Assembly (NCBI GenBank): GCA_963830565.1
Contig: CAWHMO010000002.1
Location: forward strand, 248,001-312,000
DNA from: DATFDN01 sp963830565
GTDB lineage: Bacteria; Pseudomonadota; Alphaproteobacteria; Acetobacterales; Acetobacteraceae
Direction: 5' to 3'
Length of the DNA stretch: 64,000 nt
Below are positions 16,422-23,864 of the stretch, piece after piece. The notes below the pieces were generated by a model that saw nothing but the letters and a program-made list of their open reading frames with translations, made no database searches and was not told the DNA's origin. The translations under genes and the position numbers were made by a program. The first letter of the stretch is position 1. The number at the start of each line of letters is the position of its first letter.

Positions 16422-17303
16422 ATGCGGATCACCCCCAACCCTCAGAGCCTCGGCGCCCGCGTCGAGGACATCGACCTGAGCGAACCCCTCTCCGATCCCG
16501 ACTTCCACGCCATCCTGCGCGCGCTCGGCGCGCATGGCGTCCTGTGCTTTCCGCGCCAGACCTGCGACGTCGCGCAGTTCGCGGCGTTCGGGCGCCGCTT
16601 CGGCGAGCTGGAGGTCAACGTCGCCAACACCCACCACGCGCCCGACCATCCGGAGGTGATGATCCTGTCCAACATGCGTGACGCCGACGGAAGGCCACTC
16701 GGCCTGTCGGATGCCGGGCAGGGCTGGCACACGGACATGTCCTATTCGCGCGATATCGCGCTCGCCAACATCCTGCACGCGCAACGTGTGCCGCGCCGCA
16801 ACGGCAAGCCGCTCGGGCAGACCCAGTTCCGCGACATGCACGCCGCCTATGGCGACCTGCCCGACAGCTTCAAGCATCGGCTGGAGGGCCGCACGGCGAC
16901 GCACGATTTCAGCAAGTTCTGGGACATGATGCGCGCCCGCCCCGGCTCGACCCGCCCGCCTCTCACCCAGGCGCAGCGCGACAAGAAGCCGCCCGTGTCA
17001 CAGCCGGTCTTCCGCCGCCACCCGATCACCGGGCGCATGGTGCTCTACGCCAATCCCGGATACGCCATGCACATCGACGGCATGGACAGCCAGGAAAGCG
17101 GCGAGATCCTCGACTTCCTGTTCCGCCACCAGGAGCGCGCCGAATACCTCCACGCACATCACTGGACCGAGGGCGACGTGCTGATGTGGGACAACATCGG
17201 GACAGTCCACAACGCCGTCGCCGACTACCTGGCCGACGAGCCGCGCTATATGCGCCGGATGCAGGTGATGGCGACGCTCGACTACGCGACGCTGGCCGCC
17301 TGA
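16422..17303 (+). CDS. TauD/TfdA-family Fe(II)/2-oxoglutarate dioxygenase
   Basis: A 293-residue dioxygenase. The iron-binding HxD is in GWHTDMSYSRD and the distal His in IGTVHNAVADY; the 2-oxoglutarate Arg is likely in RYMRRMQV near the C-terminus. The family hydroxylates sulfonates, phenoxyacids, carnitine precursors or similar substrates next to a heteroatom. AGGAG lies before the ATG at 16422. It ends one base before the following SDR gene, so they are one transcript. Whether the substrate feeds into the neighbouring CoA ligase is not known. Confidence 0.85.
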   Translation: MRITPNPQSLGARVEDIDLSEPLSDPDFHAILRALGAHGVLCFPRQTCDVAQFAAFGRRFGELEVNVANTHHAPDHPEVMILSNMRDADGRPLGLSDAGQGWHTDMSYSRDIALANILHAQRVPRRNGKPLGQTQFRDMHAAYGDLPDSFKHRLEGRTATHDFSKFWDMMRARPGSTRPPLTQAQRDKKPPVSQPVFRRHPITGRMVLYANPGYAMHIDGMDSQESGEILDFLFRHQERAEYLHAHHWTEGDVLMWDNIGTVHNAVADYLADEPRYMRRMQVMATLDYATLAA

Positions 17304-17304
17304 G

Positions 17305-18048
17305 ATGGCCGCCCCCATCGGTTCGGCCTTCGCTGGCCGGCGCATCGCCATCACCGGCGGCGCCGGCGGCATCGGGCGCGCGACGGCGCGCGCGTTCCTG
17401 GAAGCCGGCGCGCATGTCCTGCTGATCGACATCGACGCCGACGGCCTTGCCGCCGCGAAGCAGGAGCTTGGCCCGACGCGCCTTGCCGTCTGGCACTCCG
17501 ACCTCGCCACACAAGCTGTCTGCGCCGAGGCGCTGGATCAGGCGGGCGGCAGCATCGACGCGCTGGTGCATCTCGCCGGACTGTTCGAGCGCGACCCGCT
17601 TGATCCCGATACGCACGACATCTGGGACCGCGCCATCGCCGCCAATCTGACGAACGCCTACGACATGGCGATCGCCTTCGCCGCGCGCGCGGAACGCAGC
17701 GAGCCCGCCCGCATAGTGCTCACCAGCTCGATCGCCTTTCGCCGGGGCAGCCCCGAGAACGTCGCCTACGGCGCGGCCAAGGGCGGCATCGTCGGCCTGA
17801 CCCGCTCGCTGTCGCGCCGCCTCGCCCCCGACATCCTGGTCAACGCCATCGCGCCGGGCCTGATCGAGACCCGCATGACCGCCGAGGTGATCGCCACGCG
17901 CGGCGAGCAGATGCGCGCGCAGATCCCGCTGCGCCGCTACGGAAAGCCCGAGGACGTGGCCGGTGTCATCCGCTTCCTGTGCGGCCGCGACAGCGCCTAC
18001 ATCACGGGACAGACGATCACCGTCGATGGCGGGCTGACCAACGCGTGA
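17305..18048 (+). CDS. SDR-family oxidoreductase
   Basis: A 247-residue short-chain dehydrogenase of the FabG-like class, with all marks: ITGGAGGIGRATARAFL, LVHLAGLFERD in place of the usual NNAG, the Ser in IVLTSSIAF, YGAAK for YxxxK, and the C-terminal AYITGQTITVDGGLTNA. It starts one base after the dioxygenase stop. It would oxidise or reduce an alcohol or ketone formed in the same pathway. Substrate unknown. Confidence 0.85.
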   Translation: MAAPIGSAFAGRRIAITGGAGGIGRATARAFLEAGAHVLLIDIDADGLAAAKQELGPTRLAVWHSDLATQAVCAEALDQAGGSIDALVHLAGLFERDPLDPDTHDIWDRAIAANLTNAYDMAIAFAARAERSEPARIVLTSSIAFRRGSPENVAYGAAKGGIVGLTRSLSRRLAPDILVNAIAPGLIETRMTAEVIATRGEQMRAQIPLRRYGKPEDVAGVIRFLCGRDSAYITGQTITVDGGLTNA

Positions 18049-18409
18049 GGCGTTTGGTTTGCTATCTTCCACTTGCGGAAAGGTGATCACAGGCTTTGCG
18101 AAGCCGTTTTCCACCACAAGCCAGCGGTCACGTTCGCTCGCTGGACTGAGGTTCGCTGCGCGGGAGGTTGACTGGCGAAAAACCGACCGTGTAACGAATC
18201 ACAGATGTGCGTGCTATCCAGCCGCTAAACCAGACACCGACAACAATTTGTGGCGGTCAGGCGCATGTCGTTCGACGTTGCCAGACGGCCGGTTACGCCC
18301 ATTGCAAACTCGCGAGCAACCGCAGCTCAGGTAGAACTCAGCATGGTGAGCGTCTGATGAGTTCTACCCGCCGCAAAATAGAGAAACAGCCGAAGGAGGT
18401 CCAAACAGA
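18049..18409. other. intergenic stretch without a recognised gene
   Basis: About 360 bases with lower GC than the cluster before it. No protein-like frame or tRNA is visible. An AAGGAGGTCC ribosome site for the DUF1801 gene lies at its end (about 18395-18404). The change in base composition marks the edge of the mobile-DNA zone. Confidence 0.5.
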
Positions 18410-18805
18410 ATGAAAAAGAGCGAAACGACTGAGGGCGTGTCCCCTTCTCGGCTAATCGACGCGAGGATCAAGGAACTGGACGACTGGAGGGGCAAAACGC
18501 TCTCCCATGTCCGCGCTCTCATCAAACAGGTGGACCCCGAAGTAGTCGAGGAGTGGAAGTGGAGAGGCGTTCCGGTGTGGTCCCACGATGGACTAATCTG
18601 CACCGGCGAGACGTACAAGAGCGTCGTGAAGCTGACTTTCGCCAAGGGCGCCTCGCTCAAGGACCCTTCAGGTCTGTTCAACTCTAGCCTTGAAGGCAAC
18701 ACCAGGCGCGCTATCGATTTCCATGAGGGCGATGAAATAGATGAGGATGCCTTAAAGACGCTCATACGTGCTGCTGTGGCCCTGAACAGGTCCTCAGCCC
18801 GATAA
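18410..18805 (+). CDS. DUF1801 domain protein
   Basis: A 131-residue protein with the DUF1801 (YdhG-like) fold: RALIKQVDPEVVEEWKWRGV, then VWSHDGLICTGETYKSVVKL, then FAKGASLKDPSGLFNS. Family members are small soluble proteins of unknown role. It has a near-perfect AAGGAGGT ribosome site and a GC content lower than its neighbours, and it lies beside an insertion sequence, so it may have been acquired by transfer. Confidence 0.85.
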   Translation: MKKSETTEGVSPSRLIDARIKELDDWRGKTLSHVRALIKQVDPEVVEEWKWRGVPVWSHDGLICTGETYKSVVKLTFAKGASLKDPSGLFNSSLEGNTRRAIDFHEGDEIDEDALKTLIRAAVALNRSSAR

Positions 18806-18908
18806 TCGAATGCGGCTCCTCAAGGTTTGACGCCAATCGTGACCCTGCGCCCCGACCACCCTCGCTGCTTAATCACCTGTACATACATCATATGTGGACG
18901 GCCCCCGC

Positions 18909-19131
18909 CTGCGAAGGGGTTGAGTGCGTTTCCGGCGAGATGGTCAGGTGCAGTCATATGTCCGGCCTCTCGGTGCGGTGCGTATGACCGCGGGCCCTGA
19001 TGGAGTTCGCGGGTCGGGTCCCAATCAAGACTACGCGCTGCGCTGCGCCTTGAATTATCCGGGTCTTCCCGAGCCACGGCTCGACCGTTCGCCATCAGTC
19101 CTCTTCACCCCCGCATACGGGCCTGCGGCTG
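18909..19131 (-). ncRNA. candidate bridge-RNA region of the IS110-family element
   Basis: This non-coding tail lies between the transposase stop and the inner edge of the inverted repeat. In IS110-family elements the non-coding end encodes a structured bridge RNA whose two loops pair with target and donor DNA; in the IS1111 branch it lies downstream of the transposase, as here. I see several possible stems, but have not folded it and cannot mark the loops. The exact RNA ends are unknown. Confidence 0.35.
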
Positions 19132-20163
19132 CTATGCCGTCTGCCCGATCACGTTTATTGAGCGATAGGCTTCGCCGCGCGTCATCACCGCCCAGGCGAT
19201 CCGGGCAGCCTTGTTCGCCAGCGCCACCGCCGCGACCTTGGCGGGTCGCCGCGCCAGCAGCGCCTGCACCCAGGCTGCGTCCTTGGTCGTTCGGTTGCGG
19301 GTGTGCCGCAGCACGGCGACCGCGCCGGCGACCAGCAGGCAGCGGATGTATTTGTCGCCGCGCTTGCTGGTACGGCCCAGCCGCTCCTTGCCGCCGCTGG
19401 AATGCTGCCGCGGCGTCATCCCAAGCCAGGCCGCGAACTCCCGGCCCGATCGGAACAGCGCCGGGTCGGTGACGGTCGCCGCGATCGCGGTCGCGCCCAT
19501 GATGCCGATGCCGGGGATTGTCGCCAGCAATTGGCTGAGCTTGCTCGCCCGGTGCCACTTCGCGAGCCGCACTTCGATCTCCCGCACCCGCATCACCGTG
19601 TCGCGCAATTGCTCCACGACCATCCGCAGGATCGAGCGCGCCAGTTCGGGAAGCCGCTCCTGTTCATGAGCAAGTTCGCGGACCAGATCCTCGACGTTGC
19701 GCAGCCCCTGCGGCGCGATGATGCCGAACTCGGCCATGTGCGCCCGCAGCGCGTTGACCAGCATCGTGCGCTGCCGCACCAGCAGGTTGCGGGCCCGATG
19801 CAGCATCAGCACCGCCTGCTGCTCGGCAGTCTTCACTGGCACGAAGCGCATCGACGGGCGGCTGACCGCTTCGCAGATGGCTTCGGCGTCGGCCGCGTCG
19901 TTCTTGTTACGCTTGACGTAGGCCTTGACGTAGCCAGGCGGCATGAGCCTGACCTCATGGCCGAGCGCCGTCAGCTCGCCTGCCCAATGGTGCGCGGTCG
20001 CGCAGGCTTCCATCCCGACCAGGCAGGGAGACAGCGATCGGAAGTACGCGCCTACCTCGCTCCGCCGGAGCTTCCGACGCACAACGGTCTGTCCGCGGTC
20101 GTCGACGCCGTGGACCTGAAACCAATGTTTGGCGAGATCGAGACCAATCGTGGCAATGTTCAT
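19132..20163 (-). CDS. IS110-family transposase (DEDD recombinase)
   Basis: A 343-residue intact transposase. The N-terminal RuvC-like DEDD domain starts IGLDLAKHWFQVHGVDD with the first Asp; the Glu sits in LVGMEACATAHHWA, and KRNKNDAADAEAICEA carries the last two Asp. The C-terminal Tnp_Tn domain has IPGIGIMGATAIAATV and the SSGGKERLGRTSKRGDKYIR stretch with the likely catalytic Ser. No frameshift is seen, so it may be active. It acts with an RNA encoded by the element to choose its target. Confidence 0.9.
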   Translation of the reverse strand: MNIATIGLDLAKHWFQVHGVDDRGQTVVRRKLRRSEVGAYFRSLSPCLVGMEACATAHHWAGELTALGHEVRLMPPGYVKAYVKRNKNDAADAEAICEAVSRPSMRFVPVKTAEQQAVLMLHRARNLLVRQRTMLVNALRAHMAEFGIIAPQGLRNVEDLVRELAHEQERLPELARSILRMVVEQLRDTVMRVREIEVRLAKWHRASKLSQLLATIPGIGIMGATAIAATVTDPALFRSGREFAAWLGMTPRQHSSGGKERLGRTSKRGDKYIRCLLVAGAVAVLRHTRNRTTKDAAWVQALLARRPAKVAAVALANKAARIAWAVMTRGEAYRSINVIGQTA

Positions 20164-20309
20164 GGCGGACGGCTCCCCTCATGCGTGGCGTTCAGCAACA
20201 ACCACTGTAAGGCACTCCGATGCCGGGAGCGGGGGCCGTCCACCCCATCAAGACTTTTGTCGGTCAAGCTGGCGCGAACGCCATTAGTAGGTTCCGCTTT
20301 GCGGAAGAT

Positions 20310-20813
20310 ATGACCGAAACCAAGCTGCGAAACTGCCGCCTCGGCTATGCCCGCCAAGATTTTCCGCGAGAAGGTGACGGGAGCGCGAGCCCACCGGCGC
20401 GAACTGTTGAGGCCGCTAAGTGCCATCGCCCCCGGCGACGTGGTGATGGCGACGCGCATTGACCGCCTCGCCCGCTCGACCTTCGACCTGTTCGCCATCG
20501 TCAAGCAGATCGTGGACGCCGGGGCGCAATTCCGGTCATTGGCGGAGCCGTGGGCAGACACGACCACCAGCACCGGGCGGCTGATGATCGCCGTGCTTGG
20601 CGGCTGGCGGACGTAGAGCGCGACCTGATCCGTACCCGCACCGCGGAAGGCCGCAGCCGGGCGAAGGCGCGCGGGCAGCACATGGGCCGCGCCGAAGCTC
20701 ACCCGGCAGCAGCAGAAGGAAGCACGGCGGCGGAGGGCGGAGGGCGCGACACTCAAGGAGCTTGCGAAAAGCTACAACGTGGCGCGGCGACGATTTCGAG
20801 GCTGGCGGGGTGA
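20310..20813 (+). pseudogene. serine recombinase (resolvase/invertase), deleted and frameshifted
   Basis: Pieces of a Tn3-type resolvase occur in order but in three frames. RNCRLGYAR, the start of the catalytic domain, is followed directly by AKIFREKVTGA, so about 20 residues including the nucleophile Ser (normally GYARVS) are missing. Next is APGDVVMATRIDRLARSTFD, then LAEPWADTTTSTGRLMIAVL, then after a shift near 20607 ADVERDLIRTRTAEGRSRAK, and a degraded helix-turn-helix (about 20700-20810). It cannot be functional. It lies 68 bases from the IS110-family element and may be a fossil of an older transposon or integrated element. Confidence 0.8.
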
Positions 20814-21283
20814 TGGCTCCGTCTGCTACGCAGCTTCCCCTTTTTCTCGCCAAGAGTGATTGCATGTCCGCTATCGCTGCCAAGGCTGCGTCGGTCAACG
20901 TATGGAAAGCGATGCACTGGGATGAGGGAGCTCTGATCCCTGCTTCGGAAGTGCTAATCTGCTGGAAGGATGGCCTTTTGCGCGGCATCACCGATGTGAT
21001 GGTTACGAGATTCCCCAACGACGCCCACTACTTCGATAACTATTGGGATGGCACATCCGGAGCCTGCTACGGTGATTGGTTGAAGCCCGGCGAGCACACA
21101 ACGACTCCAGAAAACATGTTTGGTGAAATGCCTGCTTTTTATGGCTTTGCGACCAAGGAAGTAGCCGAAAAGGCGATTATAATGTTTGCTCGCATCAAGG
21201 AATGCAATTGGGCGCGCAAGATGCTGGCCAGCGATAGTTACGAACGACTGGCAAAGGCCGGGCTTGTCGCTCATTGGAGATAG
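20813..21283 (+). CDS. hypothetical protein
   Basis: An unrecognised 156-residue protein whose ATG overlaps the resolvase-remnant stop (TGATG). The body has FDNYWDGTSGACYGDWLKPG and KEVAEKAIIMFARIKECNWA, reasonably balanced in composition, with no signal peptide or membrane helix. Base composition is less GC-rich than flanking core genes, in line with acquired DNA. The true start may be a later ATG (20863). I cannot assign a role. Confidence 0.55.
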   Translation: MAPSATQLPLFLAKSDCMSAIAAKAASVNVWKAMHWDEGALIPASEVLICWKDGLLRGITDVMVTRFPNDAHYFDNYWDGTSGACYGDWLKPGEHTTTPENMFGEMPAFYGFATKEVAEKAIIMFARIKECNWARKMLASDSYERLAKAGLVAHWR

Positions 21284-21290
21284 CGTCTGA

Positions 21291-21527
21291 CATGGCAACT
21301 CAGAAAGACCATCGCCGCCAAATCGACGTAGGCCCGAATATGAGGCAAGTCAGCCGGTATCGCATTGGTACAAAAGCGGCCATTTCAAGAACGAGGACGA
21401 AGCACGTGGAGCATTTAGGTTGGCTTACCAGCAAGGGCTGGATGGAATGGGCAACTCCATTTCTGAATGAATGGGACTAACGCCAGAGCAGTACGACGCT
21501 TGGATACGAAACGATTCACTTCCATAG
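21291..21527 (+). pseudogene. remnant of a small hypothetical gene with an in-frame TGA
   Basis: One frame reads WYKSGHFKNEDEARGAFRLA and ends GMGNSISE, then TGA (21468-21470), and continues without a shift as MGLTPEQYDAWIRNDSLP before TAG. The tail (WMGLTPEQYDAWxRNxxLP) is a recurring end of small phage or plasmid-type proteins, so the TGA most likely replaced a TGG codon for Trp. No start codon precedes it after the stop at 21288. It looks like a decayed gene downstream of the hypothetical protein. Confidence 0.5.
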
Positions 21528-21644
21528 CAGCACTTTGCGCCAACCCGACTTTCCGTAAAGCGCATTCTCCCTACTCCTACTCTTACACGCCACAGGACCG
21601 CTGCGGGTCGAGAGCGGCCGTGTGACAGGGACTCCTGGCATCAC

Positions 21645-22886
21645 TTACGCAACCTCGGCAGGCACCACGCCGGCCAGCCGCCCGATCAGCGCCACGTACC
21701 CCGCAATCGTCTCGCGCAAGTCCAGCCGAGCGCTTGCGAATCGCCGAGCCCCCTCGCGCAGGCGTCGCGCCAGAGCCCGATCAGCAAGCACGCGCAGCAC
21801 CGCCTCGGCCAGTGCCGCCGGGTCGTGGAACGGCACCAGCAGCCCGGTTTCCTCGGGCAACACGAACTCCCGCACCGGCGCGGTATCGCTGCCAATCACC
21901 GCGCAGCCCATCGCCAGCGCCTCGCGCAGCGACCAGGAGGCGACGAACGGATAGGTCAGGTACACATGCGCGTCGGATCGCTGCAACAGCCTTCGATACA
22001 GCGCGTAATCGATGCGGCCCGGCAGAACGACGCGCGAGGTGTCGATCGCCCTGCCAAGCTCCTCCAGCATCTGCTGGCGCCACGTCCCGCGCGGTGGCGG
22101 GGCGCCATAACTCACGCCGTCGCCGCCGACCAGCACCACCTTCACGTCCTTCCGCGCGGCCAACAGCCGCGGCAGCGCCCGCATGACGACGTGGAAGCCG
22201 CGATACGGCTCGAGGTCGCGCGATACATAGGTCACCAGCCTGTCGGCGGGCGCGACGCGCATCCCGCCGACCTCCAGCACTTCCCGCCTCACCTGCGGAT
22301 CGGGCCGGCACAGATCGAGATCCGCGCCCTCGCGCAGCAAGGTGATCTGGGGCTGCGCCCATTCGGGATAGGTCGATCTTTGCCACTCGGTCGGGCTCTG
22401 GCCCTGCCTCTCCAGCCCCAGCGCCAGCAGGTTCACCGCGTTCTTCGCCCGCACCCGCGCGAACTCCTCCGGCCGCATCGGGAACTCCGGGTCGAAGTTC
22501 ACATCCGCGCCCTGCAGCCGATAGAAGAACTCCAGGTAGCCGACGATCGGCGCATCGGGCCACACATCCGACAGGTTCAGAAGCTCGCCCCAGCCATGAT
22601 GGCCGATGATCGCGTCCGGGGTGAAGCCGAGGTGGCGCAAGCTCCGCGCCGTGACCGCGACGGCCTCGGCCCGCCGCATCGCGGTATCGAAGTCGCGGGC
22701 CGCCTCATGGACCATCCCCGGCGCGGCGGGCGTGGGCGGCCGGTACGGCACCTTGCGCACGCCCGGGAGCCGGTTCTCGTTGGGCTCGGTCACGAAGACG
22801 ATCTCGTGCCGGCCGATCGCCGCCAGATGGCGGACGATGTGCAGATACTGGCCCGGAAAGTTCTGGTGGACGAACAGCAGCCGCAC
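21645..22886 (-). CDS. glycosyltransferase, GT4 family
   Basis: A 413-residue glycosyltransferase of the GT-B fold. The N-terminal domain starts RLLFVHQNFPGQYLHIVRHL and holds GHHGWGELLNLSDVWPDAP; the donor-binding half has TYVSRDLEPYRGFHVVMRAL, VLVGGDGVSYG and the EALAMGCAVIGSDTAPVREF motif with its Glu. GT4 enzymes pass a sugar from a nucleotide donor to a lipid, glycan or protein. It is the last gene of the secretion-glycosylation operon, 10 nt after the preceding gene. The sugar and acceptor are unknown. Confidence 0.85.
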   Translation of the reverse strand: MRLLFVHQNFPGQYLHIVRHLAAIGRHEIVFVTEPNENRLPGVRKVPYRPPTPAAPGMVHEAARDFDTAMRRAEAVAVTARSLRHLGFTPDAIIGHHGWGELLNLSDVWPDAPIVGYLEFFYRLQGADVNFDPEFPMRPEEFARVRAKNAVNLLALGLERQGQSPTEWQRSTYPEWAQPQITLLREGADLDLCRPDPQVRREVLEVGGMRVAPADRLVTYVSRDLEPYRGFHVVMRALPRLLAARKDVKVVLVGGDGVSYGAPPPRGTWRQQMLEELGRAIDTSRVVLPGRIDYALYRRLLQRSDAHVYLTYPFVASWSLREALAMGCAVIGSDTAPVREFVLPEETGLLVPFHDPAALAEAVLRVLADRALARRLREGARRFASARLDLRETIAGYVALIGRLAGVVPAEVA

Positions 22887-22895
22887 GAGGATCGC

Positions 22896-23864
22896 TCAGC
22901 CCCGCCGCGCGGCCTTCCGTCCGGGGGTGGCGCTCTCGGGTTTGGCGGCGTTAGCACCGGCCCCCTCGCCAGTCCGGCGGCTCGCGCGCGGCCGGGTCGG
23001 CTCGGCCGAGGCGCCGCCTTTCGGCTGCAAATTGATCCGGAACGCCTCCAGGGCGGCCAGGCTCTCGGCCTGGCACGGCTCGCCCGCCTGCATCGGCCCT
23101 GCCGTGGAGCCGTCCACGAAGCTTGCCTCATAGGACAGCTCGTGCGTGCTCGCCGCCTCCCCCTTCAATCGGACGGTGAGGCCGAGCAGCGGCAGCGCCA
23201 TGCCGCGGCTGCCGCAGAACTTGCCCCCCTCGACCCAGGGGGAGAGCCAGTCGCGTCCGAGCACCGCCTGATACTCGACAGCCGACGCCGCGATGCCCTT
23301 GCGCGGCGCGATACCGAACCCCTCGATCCAGAGCCGGCTGCCGCGCGTGCCCATCCAATCGCCAAACTTGACGCCAATATCGCCCATGCGTTGGACATGC
23401 CCCACGACATCGGCATCGGCCGGCGTCGGGCGGCCGCCGGCTCCTTGCGTCTGGGCGCCCGGGATCGGCGCATCGCCGCTCAGGCGTAGCACCTGGAGGC
23501 GCGGCGCCTGGTCGGGGGTGGCCTCGGGCGCCTGATAGATCGTGACCAGCACCTGCGCGGGTCCATCGACGACCCGGACCAACGCCGCGCCGTCGCGCTC
23601 GCCGAGCCATCCGTCCTCGCGGAAGGTGCTGATGCGCACGCCCTCGGCACGGCCGAGCGCACCCGGCGGGAGCGAAAGGCGCACGCCTGGAAGCCCGTTG
23701 GGCGAGCCGGCCAACTGAGCGGTTTGCACGATGCAGAACAGCCCCGGATCGAGCGTCATCAGATGACCGGAGACTTTGAGCTCCGTCACTCGCCCTGTGG
23801 CGGGATCGCGCGGGCTCTGCCCGGCGCCGGAAGAGCGAGCTGGTGCCTGCGTCGAATCGGGCAT
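22896..23864 (-). CDS. uncharacterised protein in the secretion-glycosylation operon
   Basis: A 322-residue protein I do not recognise. The central region is well ordered (RLWIEGFGIAPRKGIAASAV, EYQAVLGRDWLSPWVEGGKF) and the C-terminal third is a basic, Ala/Pro/Arg-rich tail, as in proteins that bind nucleic acid or polyanions. No signal peptide or membrane helix appears. The ATG overlaps the stop of the large glycosyltransferase upstream (TAATG). Its place between two glycosyltransferases suggests an accessory role in glycan building or secretion. Confidence 0.7.
   Translation of the reverse strand: MPDSTQAPARSSGAGQSPRDPATGRVTELKVSGHLMTLDPGLFCIVQTAQLAGSPNGLPGVRLSLPPGALGRAEGVRISTFREDGWLGERDGAALVRVVDGPAQVLVTIYQAPEATPDQAPRLQVLRLSGDAPIPGAQTQGAGGRPTPADADVVGHVQRMGDIGVKFGDWMGTRGSRLWIEGFGIAPRKGIAASAVEYQAVLGRDWLSPWVEGGKFCGSRGMALPLLGLTVRLKGEAASTHELSYEASFVDGSTAGPMQAGEPCQAESLAALEAFRINLQPKGGASAEPTRPRASRRTGEGAGANAAKPESATPGRKAARRG

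Larger units (their letters stand above)
18895..20242 (-). mobile_element. IS110-family insertion sequence (IS1111-like ends)
   Basis: The element is bounded by a perfect 14-bp inverted repeat: TGGACGGCCCCCGC at 18895-18908 and its complement GCGGGGGCCGTCCA at 20229-20242. Between them lie the transposase gene on the minus strand, a 65-nt leader and a 222-nt non-coding tail. Subterminal repeats and a long non-coding tail are features of the IS1111 branch; classic IS110 elements lack such repeats. The outermost bases may extend a few nt past the repeats. No direct target duplication is obvious, as expected for this family. Confidence 0.75.

Noticed and set aside
18820..19095. A 91-codon open frame in the non-coding tail of the IS110-family element (SLDWDPTRELHQGPRSYAPH)
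   Set aside because: It lies exactly where the structural RNA of such elements is expected, and similar frames recur with related elements as annotation artefacts; kept as a candidate RNA region.
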